NCBI GenBank assembly: GCA_017427685.1
Contig: JAFRSH010000026.1
Location: forward strand, 1-36,570
Origin: Lachnospiraceae bacterium
GTDB taxonomy: Bacteria; Bacillota; Clostridia; Lachnospirales; Lachnospiraceae
Reading direction: 5' to 3'
Length of the DNA stretch: 36,570 nt
A model generated the notes under the pieces. That model worked only from the letters and a program-made list of their open reading frames with translations. It made no database searches and was not told the origin of the DNA. Below, piece after piece: positions 7,773 to 13,632 of the stretch. Numbering within the stretch: the first letter of the stretch is position 1; the number at the start of each line of letters is the position of its first letter. The translations under genes were made by a program, and so were the position numbers.

Positions 7773-8114
7773 TTACCAGTTTGTAGCTATGTCTATGAGT
7801 TCCTTGTCGTCTACGGTGTGAGTATCAAGGATGATGCCCTCTCCGAGACTTGTGTCTATTCTTGAGTACCTGATCTTTGACGGATGAGCTGCGCATATAA
7901 CCCACGGGCCGAACATCTTGACTCCGTCTTCTCTTACCCAGTATTCACAAGGTATTCCCATGTCCTGTGCTCTTTTTACAACTCTCTGCATCGGGAGATC
8001 GTAATACTTCTCCAGATGTCCGTTGTAGTTGTTTACTCCTTTTGTGGCCGTTAAGATCGCCACTGCTGTCAAAATCGTTGCGATCCCCTTTAATCGTCTT
8101 ATACTCCTTGTCAT
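7773..8114 (-). CDS. Small exported or anchored protein, 3D-domain-like
   Basis: The 113-aa product has a basic N terminus and a hydrophobic stretch (GIATILTAVAILTA, residues 10-23), which looks like a signal or anchor. A C-terminal region follows with ICAAHPSKIRYSRIDTSLGEGIILDT, which resembles the 3D/RlpA double-psi barrel set (DTSLGTGIVLDT-like). Such proteins are known in Firmicutes phages and may act on cell wall. The three canonical Asp residues cannot be placed confidently, so the family is tentative. GGAGG lies upstream. Confidence 0.55.
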   Translation of the reverse strand: MTRSIRRLKGIATILTAVAILTATKGVNNYNGHLEKYYDLPMQRVVKRAQDMGIPCEYWVREDGVKMFGPWVICAAHPSKIRYSRIDTSLGEGIILDTHTVDDKELIDIATNW

Positions 8115-8288
8115 ATTCCTCCTTCCTGCCCGGGCAATATGGCTTTTGGTAAGTGTGATACAATTTTTAGGTACTTAGTTACGTTCGCGCGATTATATAT
8201 TCATCGGGTACCGCGGAAGGCGCCTTGTTTGCTCCCGTCTCAGATTCATGCGGTCATCCAACCGTCCGCGCCCTTTTCCCCGGATGAA
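8115..8288 (-). other. 174-bp gap in the early operon, no clear gene
   Basis: Between the HNH-like gene and the 3D-like gene there is no ORF over about 20 codons with a ribosome site. The minus strand has a TATAAT-like stretch around 8192-8199, but no matching -35 at 16-18 bp. The region may hold a promoter or small RNA. Nothing can be supported firmly. Confidence 0.3.
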
Positions 8289-8600
8289 TCAAAATATCAA
8301 ATAGTTCTTCCCGAAGATCTCCATCCACTTGTCATGCCCGTACAGTCTTTCGAATCTGCCCTGGGCGACTTGCATCAGGAATATGTCTTTTTCATTGTGG
8401 TCGTGTAGCATCTGATGATGCTCGCTGCACAGATAACACCAGAGTCCCCACTTTTCAGCGAGCCGCCTGTTGGCGGTACCGTGTATCATGTGATGCTTGT
8501 GCAGTCCTTCGTGTGTGAGATCTGCGTTTGTATCGAGCCGGCAGAGGAAGCATTCGCGGTTAAGCTTATCCGCCTTCGCCTGTATTATGCTCTTTGCCAT
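8289..8600 (-). CDS. HNH-like zinc protein (recombination-type)
   Basis: This 103-aa protein has ECFLCR (residues 16-21), HKHHMIHG (about 34-41) and YLCSEHHQMLHDH (about 57-69). The spacing resembles small HNH/Rap-like nuclease domains found beside phage replication genes. It overlaps the end of the RNase H-like gene by 16 nt, placing it in a DNA-metabolism cluster with the HUH initiator. Catalytic competence is inferred only from the histidines. Confidence 0.65.
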   Translation of the reverse strand: MAKSIIQAKADKLNRECFLCRLDTNADLTHEGLHKHHMIHGTANRRLAEKWGLWCYLCSEHHQMLHDHNEKDIFLMQVAQGRFERLYGHDKWMEIFGKNYLIF

Positions 8601-9022
8601 TTCTTCAGCTCCGATCTCATGTATTCCCGGTACGAGTGATCCTCGTCCGTTATGGTCCAGTCATGTTTCTCAAGTGCGTGTGCTACAATGTCCCACAAAT
8701 GAGCGTTCTTGACTGATTCTTTATTGCTTTTGAGCCACTTTTGACCTTGCCACGCCTCGTATCTTCGGCTTTCGAGGGTTGACAATATGCCTTTTGCTTT
8801 CGTAAATATGCGGATCGTGCACGGTTTATTAAGTATCAAGAGTGCTTCGATAAGGATCGTGAGGATCGCTGCGTCCTCTGTCGTCTCTCCGAACTCCGCA
8901 TATCCTTCGCGTGTAACGAAGCTCTCCGGGTTCTTATCCGATACGAACTCCGCTATATACATCGCTTTACCTGCGGCCTTTTGTGGCGGTCTTATTGTAC
9001 TTTCGAGATATATGTTTAACAT
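8585..9022 (-). CDS. RNase H-like fold protein
   Basis: The 145-aa sequence begins LNIYLESTIRPP and continues AAGKAMYIAEFV, then RIFTKAKGILSTLESRR and a late WDIVAHALEKHDWTI. The order (first strand with an acidic residue, a central helix pair, the third strand with T/S-K, a terminal acidic/His segment) resembles ribonuclease HI-type folds from clostridial phages. Several catalytic Asp positions look substituted, so activity is uncertain. The start at 9022 overlaps the initiator gene by 56 nt and has GAGGAAG nearby. Confidence 0.5.
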   Translation of the reverse strand: MLNIYLESTIRPPQKAAGKAMYIAEFVSDKNPESFVTREGYAEFGETTEDAAILTILIEALLILNKPCTIRIFTKAKGILSTLESRRYEAWQGQKWLKSNKESVKNAHLWDIVAHALEKHDWTITDEDHSYREYMRSELKKWQRA

Positions 9023-9863
9023 TCTTCCTCTGACAGTCGCATTTGAATGAGTCTATCGTGAACTGATGGCACACCGGGCACTCGTATATCTTTACCGGTT
9101 CCGCCTGCTGCTCCTTCCGGAGTTTGACCTCCTGATAGTACAGATATCTGTATCCCGTGAACGAGTTCACTCCCCTTCGGATCGAGTTCTTGTCGATGTA
9201 GTATCCCTTCTCCGGTACGAGATCGTGGTTGAATACCTCTCTCATGGTCCGCCTGGAGTATTCCTTTGTCTCCGGGATCGGTCTTTCCAGATTACGGGAG
9301 CAGGAATACCGGATCAGTTTCTTTGCTTCTTCGTCGAAGGTCTTGAGAAGCTTCTTCTGCTGTTCTGTCGGAGGTTTGACAATATAGTCGGCCAAACTCT
9401 CATACGTTCCGTCATCGAGCAGCTCGTTGTGGACTTTGCCATGAGTCCAGTACTTCTGTATCGTCCGGTCGAGATCGGGGATCCTGTTCATGATGATGTG
9501 AACGTGGATACCTCCCCGGGATCCTATCTCTATCCGGTAGATGTACTTGCAAGGGATATCTACCTTCTTGTACTGATACCTCATGTGTCCCAAGAACTTC
9601 GAAACATCCTGCGATACCTCTTGGATCGTTCGGCTCGTATCTTTCGGATATGTTAAGGTCGTCCAGTAGTCGCCTTCCTTGAAGTTGGCTTTGATCAGAT
9701 GCCTGACCGTCTTTGTCCGTTGATATTGGTTCTGTCTCTCGATATCTTCAGGTGTTCTTTTCTGTTTGGGAGCTCTCTTTTCTCCTTTGGCTCCATAGTT
9801 CCCGACGAACTTATACTCATATTCTGTCGAGGATGCGAAGCGATATATGTCTAATCGATACAA
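8967..9863 (-). CDS. HUH endonuclease, rolling-circle-type replication initiator
   Basis: This 298-aa protein starts with TTG at 9863, and AGGAG lies 6 nt upstream; the next in-frame ATG is only at residue 93. Rep motifs appear in order: motif 1 YWTTLTYPKD (66-75), motif 2 GGIHVHIIMN with the His-hydrophobic-His at 120-122, and motif 3 LADYIVKPP with Tyr160 and Lys163. A C-terminal CPVC...CDC pair suggests a zinc site. HUH Reps nick one strand and remain covalently bound through tyrosine to start rolling-circle replication. No helicase or primase gene was recognised in this genome, so replication probably depends on this protein plus host machinery. The family is supported by motifs; the mode is inferred. 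Confidence 0.82.
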   Translation of the reverse strand: MYRLDIYRFASSTEYEYKFVGNYGAKGEKRAPKQKRTPEDIERQNQYQRTKTVRHLIKANFKEGDYWTTLTYPKDTSRTIQEVSQDVSKFLGHMRYQYKKVDIPCKYIYRIEIGSRGGIHVHIIMNRIPDLDRTIQKYWTHGKVHNELLDDGTYESLADYIVKPPTEQQKKLLKTFDEEAKKLIRYSCSRNLERPIPETKEYSRRTMREVFNHDLVPEKGYYIDKNSIRRGVNSFTGYRYLYYQEVKLRKEQQAEPVKIYECPVCHQFTIDSFKCDCQRKNVKHISRKYNKTATKGRR

Positions 9864-9921
9864 AGTTTTCTCCTAAGTTTAATATCTATGATGAACTGCT
9901 TAAGACCTCTGTTGCGGTCTT

Positions 9922-10167
9922 TTATGCGTACCGGATAGCTGCCTTCTTGGATGCTTCCTGGGGGTTGTATGAGAGGTGCGTATTCTTTTCAAGCTTCCGA
10001 CCGCACATCGGGCAGTACTTGATCTGAATGTCTCCGGCCGGAGCTTCGGGATCCTCTCCGAATACCCTGAGATTATTTCCCTGGACATATACGAATATCC
10101 TGTTGCTGAATCCTGCGAGTTCGGTTCCTACGATTCCGATCTCTCTGCCTTCATTACATACGCACAT
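9922..10167 (-). CDS. Small zinc-ribbon protein
   Basis: The ATG at 10167 is chosen over a GTG two codons upstream because AGGAGG then lies 7 nt away. The 81-aa product begins MCVCNEG and contains YCPMCGRKL at about residues 52-60, giving two Cys pairs. This is the pattern of the small structural zinc-finger proteins common in phage early operons. Specific function unknown. Confidence 0.65.
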   Translation of the reverse strand: MCVCNEGREIGIVGTELAGFSNRIFVYVQGNNLRVFGEDPEAPAGDIQIKYCPMCGRKLEKNTHLSYNPQEASKKAAIRYA

Positions 10168-10181
10168 ACTCACACCTCCTT

Positions 10182-10364
10182 TTATATAGAAGGAACACTC
10201 TCAACCTGTGTCAGATCCTTATGCTGAAACCGGTGCTTGAGCTTCTCCGTTTCTCCGGATACGGTCACCTCATATGTGAACCTGTCCTTGTCCGGAATGA
10301 TCGCGGATACCTTCGCCTTGATCAGAACTTCTTCGCCTACTTCGTACACTTCCATTACTTTCAT
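10182..10364 (-). CDS. 60-aa beta-rich small protein
   Basis: The ATG at 10364 overlaps the upstream stop as ATGA and has GGGGAG ahead. The sequence (MKVMEVYEVGEEVLIKAKV, then a FTYEVTVSGE segment) alternates hydrophobic residues as in a small beta barrel. Not assigned to any family. Supported by coupling and coding-like composition. Confidence 0.5.
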   Translation of the reverse strand: MKVMEVYEVGEEVLIKAKVSAIIPDKDRFTYEVTVSGETEKLKHRFQHKDLTQVESVPSI

Positions 10365-10795
10365 CTTTTTCTCCCCTTCCTTGTGAGTTCCATGATGTAT
10401 TCTGCTATGACCTGTATATATGCAAGCGGGTATTTCCTTATGGCCACGCAGCACACTGTTATCATTTCCCGCTTATCCATGTTCACGCTCAGTTCGTCAA
10501 GTCTCGTGAGGTGGTTCTGTTCAAAGAACTCCTTGACCTCTTCCGAAATCTCTTCCGTCTCCTCGTCGTGAAGCAGGGTGTCTTCATTTATGTAGTCCGT
10601 TCTTTCGATAATCTCCTCGTTGATGTTCGACTCTATGTCGCATATCCGATCAGGCACGTAATAAGTCCGGCTGTGAACCAGACGGCTGATGCCATTCGCG
10701 AACCGTGCCCTGTGATAGCTTCGGCAATTCCGGAAGCCCCTAAGAAGGCTATTATTACCCCTATCCGATAGATATACTTCCTTATCCTCATTCAT
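10361..10795 (-). CDS. Acidic early protein, unknown function
   Basis: The start at 10795 (MNEDKEVYLSD) follows AAAGGG. The 144-aa product contains an Arg-rich segment (residues 17-40), an acidic middle (DEETEEISEEVKEFFEQ near 85) and a helical C terminus ending in TRKGRKR. It is not recognised. It lies between the HAD gene and the 60-aa gene in a continuous set of overlapping early genes. Confidence 0.5.
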   Translation of the reverse strand: MNEDKEVYLSDRGNNSLLRGFRNCRSYHRARFANGISRLVHSRTYYVPDRICDIESNINEEIIERTDYINEDTLLHDEETEEISEEVKEFFEQNHLTRLDELSVNMDKREMITVCCVAIRKYPLAYIQVIAEYIMELTRKGRKR

Positions 10796-10796
10796 C

Positions 10797-11171
10797 TCAT
10801 CCCTTTCTTTCGAGATCACGTTTGTGTAAGTGCAGATACTCCCAGTCCTCGCCTTTTGGATCGTGCGATCTGTCATCTATATAGTGATCAGCTGATATCT
10901 TCCTCGAATCATTTCCATACGCCTCAATCATTTCCGGCAGATTTTCATTGACCGCATCAAATTCAAGACCGTATATTCTGCAAAATCTGACTGCTTCATC
11001 AAGAAGATCGCCGCTTCTATTCGTCCACAGAATGACTTTGTTGCCTTTGATCCGTTGCTGGATGAGCCATTTTATAAGATGCTCGTTCGGATCCTTTGTT
11101 TCCGGGCATTTTCCGAATGCAAGTGTCCCGTCAAAATCTACGGCGATGATTCTCTTATCGTCCGGTGTCAT
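10797..11171 (-). CDS. HAD-superfamily phosphatase
   Basis: This 124-aa protein carries HAD motif I VDFDGTLAF (Asp12 and Asp14), motif II in KVILWTNRSG, and a late acidic pair in HYIDDRSHD as motif III/IV. Small single-domain HAD proteins of this kind hydrolyse phosphomonoesters; nucleotides or polynucleotide 5' or 3' ends are plausible phage substrates, but none is indicated. The ATG at 11171 overlaps the stop of the VR2 protein (ATGA). Its ribosome site lies inside the VR2 coding end, directly after the VR2 hairpin, so DGR retargeting must preserve it. Confidence 0.85.
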   Translation of the reverse strand: MTPDDKRIIAVDFDGTLAFGKCPETKDPNEHLIKWLIQQRIKGNKVILWTNRSGDLLDEAVRFCRIYGLEFDAVNENLPEMIEAYGNDSRKISADHYIDDRSHDPKGEDWEYLHLHKRDLERKG

Positions 11172-11782
11172 GCTTCTTCCTCCTTCGTCGGACAAGCCGA
11201 CGGATTGGAGATTGCGAGATAGAATGCAGGCGCCAGCCCACGAGCATCACTCGCGCCGCCACAGTTGGCGGTGCCGTTGTAGTTCACATTACAGAAATCA
11301 GCGGCGTCCGAGGCATAAGGAGATCGGAGCCAGTGCCATATGGTTTCTCCGTTCAGACCCCACCCTTTTATGTGACTTTTTTCAATCTTGAGTGCGGGGA
11401 TCTGAAGTTTCTTCGACTCTTCCGTCTCTTCGAAGTCCGGTGTCAGTCCGAATACTTCTTCGATCGATAGAAGATGAAGCCAGTCTCCGTTGTCGTCCTT
11501 GACCATGTGCTTCAGGACCTTGTCGGGGAAGCTGTTGATGATCTCCGTGTTCAGAATGCTTCTTGCGTCGCTGTCCAGCCATCCGCCGGCGTTGGTATTC
11601 TCTTCGTTCATTGAATACCTTGTCTTGAGGCAGTCTTCGAACCACATGAGCATTCTGTTTCCTTCGCGCTTGATTGCGCGAGTTTCGACCTTTTCTCCGG
11701 TTAAAAGCTTGAAAGATATTATGTCTCCTACTACGAGCGCGTCCGGCTTTGCTTTGAACTCTATTGATCTACGTATCTTCAT
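11168..11782 (-). CDS. DUF6273-like protein with DGR variable region (second target)
   Basis: The 204-aa protein is a single DUF6273-like, C-type-lectin-type domain. DVI-type features include FKLLTGEKVETRAI near residue 25, DARSILNTEIINSF near 73 and the closing WHWLRSPYAS...GLAPAFYLAI. Residues 153-188 are encoded by VR2, which matches the template repeat at 19041-19165 except at adenines. It has no signal peptide, membrane segment or tail-fibre stalk. It sits among early genes, directly after an excisionase-like gene and before the HAD gene, with ATGA overlaps on both sides. It is therefore probably not a virion component. Its ligand is unknown. Confidence 0.85.
   Translation of the reverse strand: MKIRRSIEFKAKPDALVVGDIISFKLLTGEKVETRAIKREGNRMLMWFEDCLKTRYSMNEENTNAGGWLDSDARSILNTEIINSFPDKVLKHMVKDDNGDWLHLLSIEEVFGLTPDFEETEESKKLQIPALKIEKSHIKGWGLNGETIWHWLRSPYASDAADFCNVNYNGTANCGGASDARGLAPAFYLAISNPSACPTKEEEA
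11186..11202 (-). repeat. Hairpin downstream of VR2
   Basis: CGTCGG (11186-11191) and CCGACG (11197-11202) pair around the 5-nt loop ACAAG. It ends 17 nt before the VR2 edge and has the same CGGACRAGCCG core as the hairpin after VR1. It lies inside the last codons of the variable protein. In the Bordetella phage DGR a hairpin or cruciform after the VR promotes target recognition; the same role is inferred here. Confidence 0.7.
11220..11326 (-). repeat. DGR variable repeat 2 (VR2)
   Basis: These 107 bp align without gaps to the template repeat. I count 14 differences, all at positions that are A in the minus-strand template. The invariant GC-rich end (GGGCTGGCGCCT) is shared by TR, VR1 and VR2 and is the likely initiation-of-mutagenic-homing segment. 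Examples are template AAA to TAC (Lys to Tyr), and two adjacent AAC to GGC (Asn to Gly). Confidence 0.93.
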
Positions 11783-11988
11783 CTGTTATCCTCCTGTTTG
11801 ATGTTGTCTCCGTTGAGCCACTTGCGGAATGCTGCTTCATTTATCCGGAATGTTCTCTTGCTGGATCCCGGAAAGTGAACCATGCTCCCGAAAGGATGCT
11901 CTCGTCCGTCTTCCTGGCATTGTGCTATCCATTCCCGAAGGTACAGGGGAGTGTAACCGCATTCGCGAGCTGCATCTTTTACCAGCAT
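11779..11988 (-). CDS. Excisionase / MerR-type HTH protein
   Basis: The 69-aa product VKDAARECGYTPLYLREWI, later FRINEAAFRKWL, has the winged-helix pattern of phage Xis and small DNA-binding adaptors. It overlaps the VR2 gene (ATGA). An excisionase role fits the presence of an integrase and attP, but general HTH adaptors in early regions look alike. GGAGGACAGGGA lies just upstream. Confidence 0.68.
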   Translation of the reverse strand: MLVKDAARECGYTPLYLREWIAQCQEDGREHPFGSMVHFPGSSKRTFRINEAAFRKWLNGDNIKQEDNR

Positions 11989-12000
11989 TCCCTGTCCTCC

Positions 12001-12261
12001 TTATCCGATATCTATGTGATTCACGATGTCCTTGATCATGGCCCAGCCCGAGTCCATCGCTACATTGATCTGTCGTGCATCGTATGCGTTCGCAAAGTCC
12101 GCATGTACTATTTCTTTTTGGGGATCATATCTGAGAGCTTTAAGATCGTCTCCGGCTGATGTCTGCTGAATTGCTTCGCACAGTCGGTCGCATATGATCT
12201 GTTTGCTCGAAGAATTGTTTGATACGCTGATGTAAGTCTTTTTCTTCGTATGAATCTTCAT
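12001..12261 (-). CDS. Small early protein, unknown function
   Basis: This 86-aa protein starts at 12261 with AAGGAG upstream. The N terminus is basic (MKIHTKKKTYISVSNN), followed by mixed helix and strand (IVHADFANAYDARQINVAMDS). No family is recognised. Its position between the second HTH gene and the excisionase-like gene suggests a regulatory or host-takeover role. Confidence 0.5.
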   Translation of the reverse strand: MKIHTKKKTYISVSNNSSSKQIICDRLCEAIQQTSAGDDLKALRYDPQKEIVHADFANAYDARQINVAMDSGWAMIKDIVNHIDIG

Positions 12262-12280
12262 GTGATAATCTCCTTGTGTC

Positions 12281-12652
12281 TTATTTGCTCCATATTTCGA
12301 TCATTCGGTCAAAGCGTTCTACCATTCCTTTGAGAAGATCGTTTGTCTGATCAATTCTTGCAATGAGATTTGAAAAATCGCTTTGTACTGGCTTCGTTGA
12401 AGATTCGAGTGTCTCTTCGTTCTTATTGATGCGAAAGGCCGACGGGGTTTCTCCTATTTCTTTACAGAGCTTTTTCAAAAAAGTTTCATTCATACGGCCT
12501 CGGTTGCATCCCTCGTTTAAAGTACTTCTGTCACATCCTAATCTATTGGTGAGATCGTAAGTGTGAAGGTTATTGGTAACTTTGTAAGTTTCGATCTTTT
12601 TCTTGAGTTTTTCTCCGTTGATTTGTACGTACTTTCCTGTTCTTCTTGGCAT
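12281..12652 (-). CDS. HTH regulator with C-terminal coiled coil
   Basis: The start at 12652 (MPRRTGKYVQI) has GAGGAGA upstream; an upstream in-frame codon at 12709 lies in the 53-bp repeat and is rejected. The 123-aa protein has a Cro/CI-like helix-turn-helix (about residues 20-70, LHTYDLTNRLGCDRSTLN and LKKLCKEIGETPSAFRI). A C-terminal leucine-heptad helix (IARIDQTNDLLKGMVERFDRMIEI) suits oligomerisation. Probably a second early regulator. Confidence 0.65.
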   Translation of the reverse strand: MPRRTGKYVQINGEKLKKKIETYKVTNNLHTYDLTNRLGCDRSTLNEGCNRGRMNETFLKKLCKEIGETPSAFRINKNEETLESSTKPVQSDFSNLIARIDQTNDLLKGMVERFDRMIEIWSK

Positions 12653-12691
12653 GATTAAAATCTCCTCTTCTGTGATGTGTTCAATGGTTAT

Positions 12692-12798
12692 TGAAGGAAA
12701 TCCTGTCAAGGATTTTCTTCATCCTGTATCCGTAGGATATAGGATGAAGGAAATCCTGTCAAGGATTTTCTTCATCCTGTATCCGTAGGATATAGGAT
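12692..12798. repeat. 53-bp tandem repeat, two exact copies, each with a hairpin
   Basis: Two identical 53-bp units (12692-12744 and 12745-12797) lie between two regulator genes. Each unit contains a 12-bp inverted repeat with a 4-nt loop (12693-12704 with 12709-12720; 12746-12757 with 12762-12773; one G.U) and a shorter ATCCT...AGGAT pair. No U-tract follows on either strand. It may be an operator, attenuator or recent duplication. Confidence 0.9.
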
Positions 12799-12802
12799 CG
12801 CG

Positions 12803-12991
12803 TCACTTTGCTATCAGCTGTTCGATCGTGACGCCCAGGGAGTCCGCCACCTTTTTCAGGTTATCGATTTTCGGGTTGTTGCTTTCCTTCCATTTTGAAA
12901 TAATTCCGCCTGATAGCCCGCATCCTTTTTCGATACTCTGTATTGTCAGGTTCTTTTCCTGGGCGATTCTCTGTATGTTCTCGAATATCAT
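12803..12991 (-). CDS. Cro-like XRE regulator
   Basis: The 62-aa product starts at 12991 (MIFENIQRIAQ) with GGAGG 4 nt ahead; a longer reading to 13039 is rejected. It is one helix-turn-helix domain (LTIQSIEKGCGLSGGIISKWK, then LKKVADSLGVTIEQLI). It is transcribed away from the repressor gene, from the promoter at 13154-13182, so it is the expected Cro analogue at the head of the early operon. Confidence 0.87.
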   Translation of the reverse strand: MIFENIQRIAQEKNLTIQSIEKGCGLSGGIISKWKESNNPKIDNLKKVADSLGVTIEQLIAK

Positions 12992-13048
12992 GGTTGCCTC
13001 CTTCCTATATGTATTGCTGAAAGGGTTTGAAGCCAGCACATGTAGTGC

Positions 13049-13077
13049 TTGAAAATAATTTGATTTAGTTCTAATAT
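13049..13077 (+). promoter_or_regulatory. Candidate repressor promoter
   Basis: TTGAAA (13049-13054), a 17-bp spacer and TAATAT (13072-13077) point toward the repressor at 13217. The operator TTAGTTCTAA at 13065-13074 overlaps the spacer and -10, so autoregulation is likely. Confidence 0.55.
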
Positions 13078-13175
13078 TTACTTGTCGAATAAACTCAGAA
13101 CTAATTCGTATCTTGGGGGTTACGTTTTGAACTACTTCAAACCCTTTATCCGTATGATACTTGAATTAGTTCTAA
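13065..13175. promoter_or_regulatory. Three operator copies of the lysogeny switch
   Basis: TTAGTTCTAA occurs at 13065-13074 and 13166-13175, and its reverse-complement half AGAACTAA at 13097-13104 in the form CAGAACTAATT. Two copies sit inside the core of opposing promoters and one lies between, the layout expected for cooperative repressor and Cro binding. A longer inverted pair, AAAGGGTTTGAAG (about 13019-13031) and CTTCAAACCCTTT (13136-13148), frames the region. Confidence 0.72.
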
Positions 13176-13182
13176 TTGTCAA
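13154..13182 (-). promoter_or_regulatory. Early lytic promoter
   Basis: On the minus strand TTGACA (13182-13177), a 17-bp spacer and TATCAT (13159-13154) form a near-consensus sigma-70 promoter. The operator at 13166-13175 fills the spacer, so repressor binding would block polymerase. It drives the Cro-like gene and the downstream early operon. Confidence 0.82.
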
Positions 13183-13216
13183 GCACATATTTTGATTTAT
13201 TTCAAAGAGGTATTGT

Positions 13217-13552
13217 ATGGAGACTAATGAACGTATCAAAAAACTTTGTAAAGAGCGCGGTGTGACAATTCAGAGGCTTGAGATCGAACTCGGAGAAAAG
13301 CCGTCCTCTATTGCGAAGGTATCTTCAAACAGTAAAGCTGAGAAGCTTTATAAGATTGCTCGATATTTCGGAGTGACCGTTGATTTTCTTATTACCGGGG
13401 AAGCGCCTGCTGCTCCGATGCTTACAGATATCGAGGCTCGAATCATTGAGGCTTATCGCCTCGCGGATCCCGTAACACAAGCGAATATTCTTAAACTTCT
13501 CGATGTAAAAGGGGATACCGGCTTAGATGCGGCCGGAAGATCTGCCGTATAA
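13217..13552 (+). CDS. CI-like XRE repressor
   Basis: This 111-aa protein has an N-terminal helix-turn-helix (residues 5-60: RIKKLCKERGVTIQRLEIELG, then LYKIARYFGVTVDFLI) and a short C-terminal helical part. It lacks a peptidase S24 domain, so RecA-triggered self-cleavage is not expected; inactivation could instead come through the Bro/KilAC antirepressor. AGAGG lies upstream of the ATG. It is divergent from the Cro-like gene, with three shared operators between. Confidence 0.88.
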   Translation: METNERIKKLCKERGVTIQRLEIELGEKPSSIAKVSSNSKAEKLYKIARYFGVTVDFLITGEAPAAPMLTDIEARIIEAYRLADPVTQANILKLLDVKGDTGLDAAGRSAV

Positions 13553-13557
13553 AATGA

Positions 13558-13623
13558 CTATAATTTTACTATAATTTTGCTGAAATTCTACTGCAATTCT
13601 ACTGCAATTTTATTGCATTGACA
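13558..13623 (+). repeat. 11-bp direct-repeat array before the integrase
   Basis: Five consecutive 11-bp units of the form CTRYAATTYTA start at 13558, 13569, 13580, 13591 and 13602, with a degenerate sixth at 13613. They fill the 80-bp gap between repressor and integrase and end at the integrase ribosome site (AGGAGG, 13622-13627). The strict one-turn spacing points to a protein-binding array, for example for integrase, excisionase or a regulator. Confidence 0.75.
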
Positions 13624-13632
13624 GGAGGGACT

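Noticed and set aside
8192..8199. TATAAT-like promoter in the 8.1-8.3 kb gap
   Set aside because: No -35 hexamer at acceptable spacing; left as an unassigned gap.
12692..12798. CRISPR-like array
   Set aside because: Only two contiguous 53-bp copies with no spacers; a tandem repeat, not CRISPR.
12803..13039. Longer start for the Cro-like gene at 13039
   Set aside because: GGAGG lies directly before the ATG at 12991 and the extra 16 residues have no domain support.
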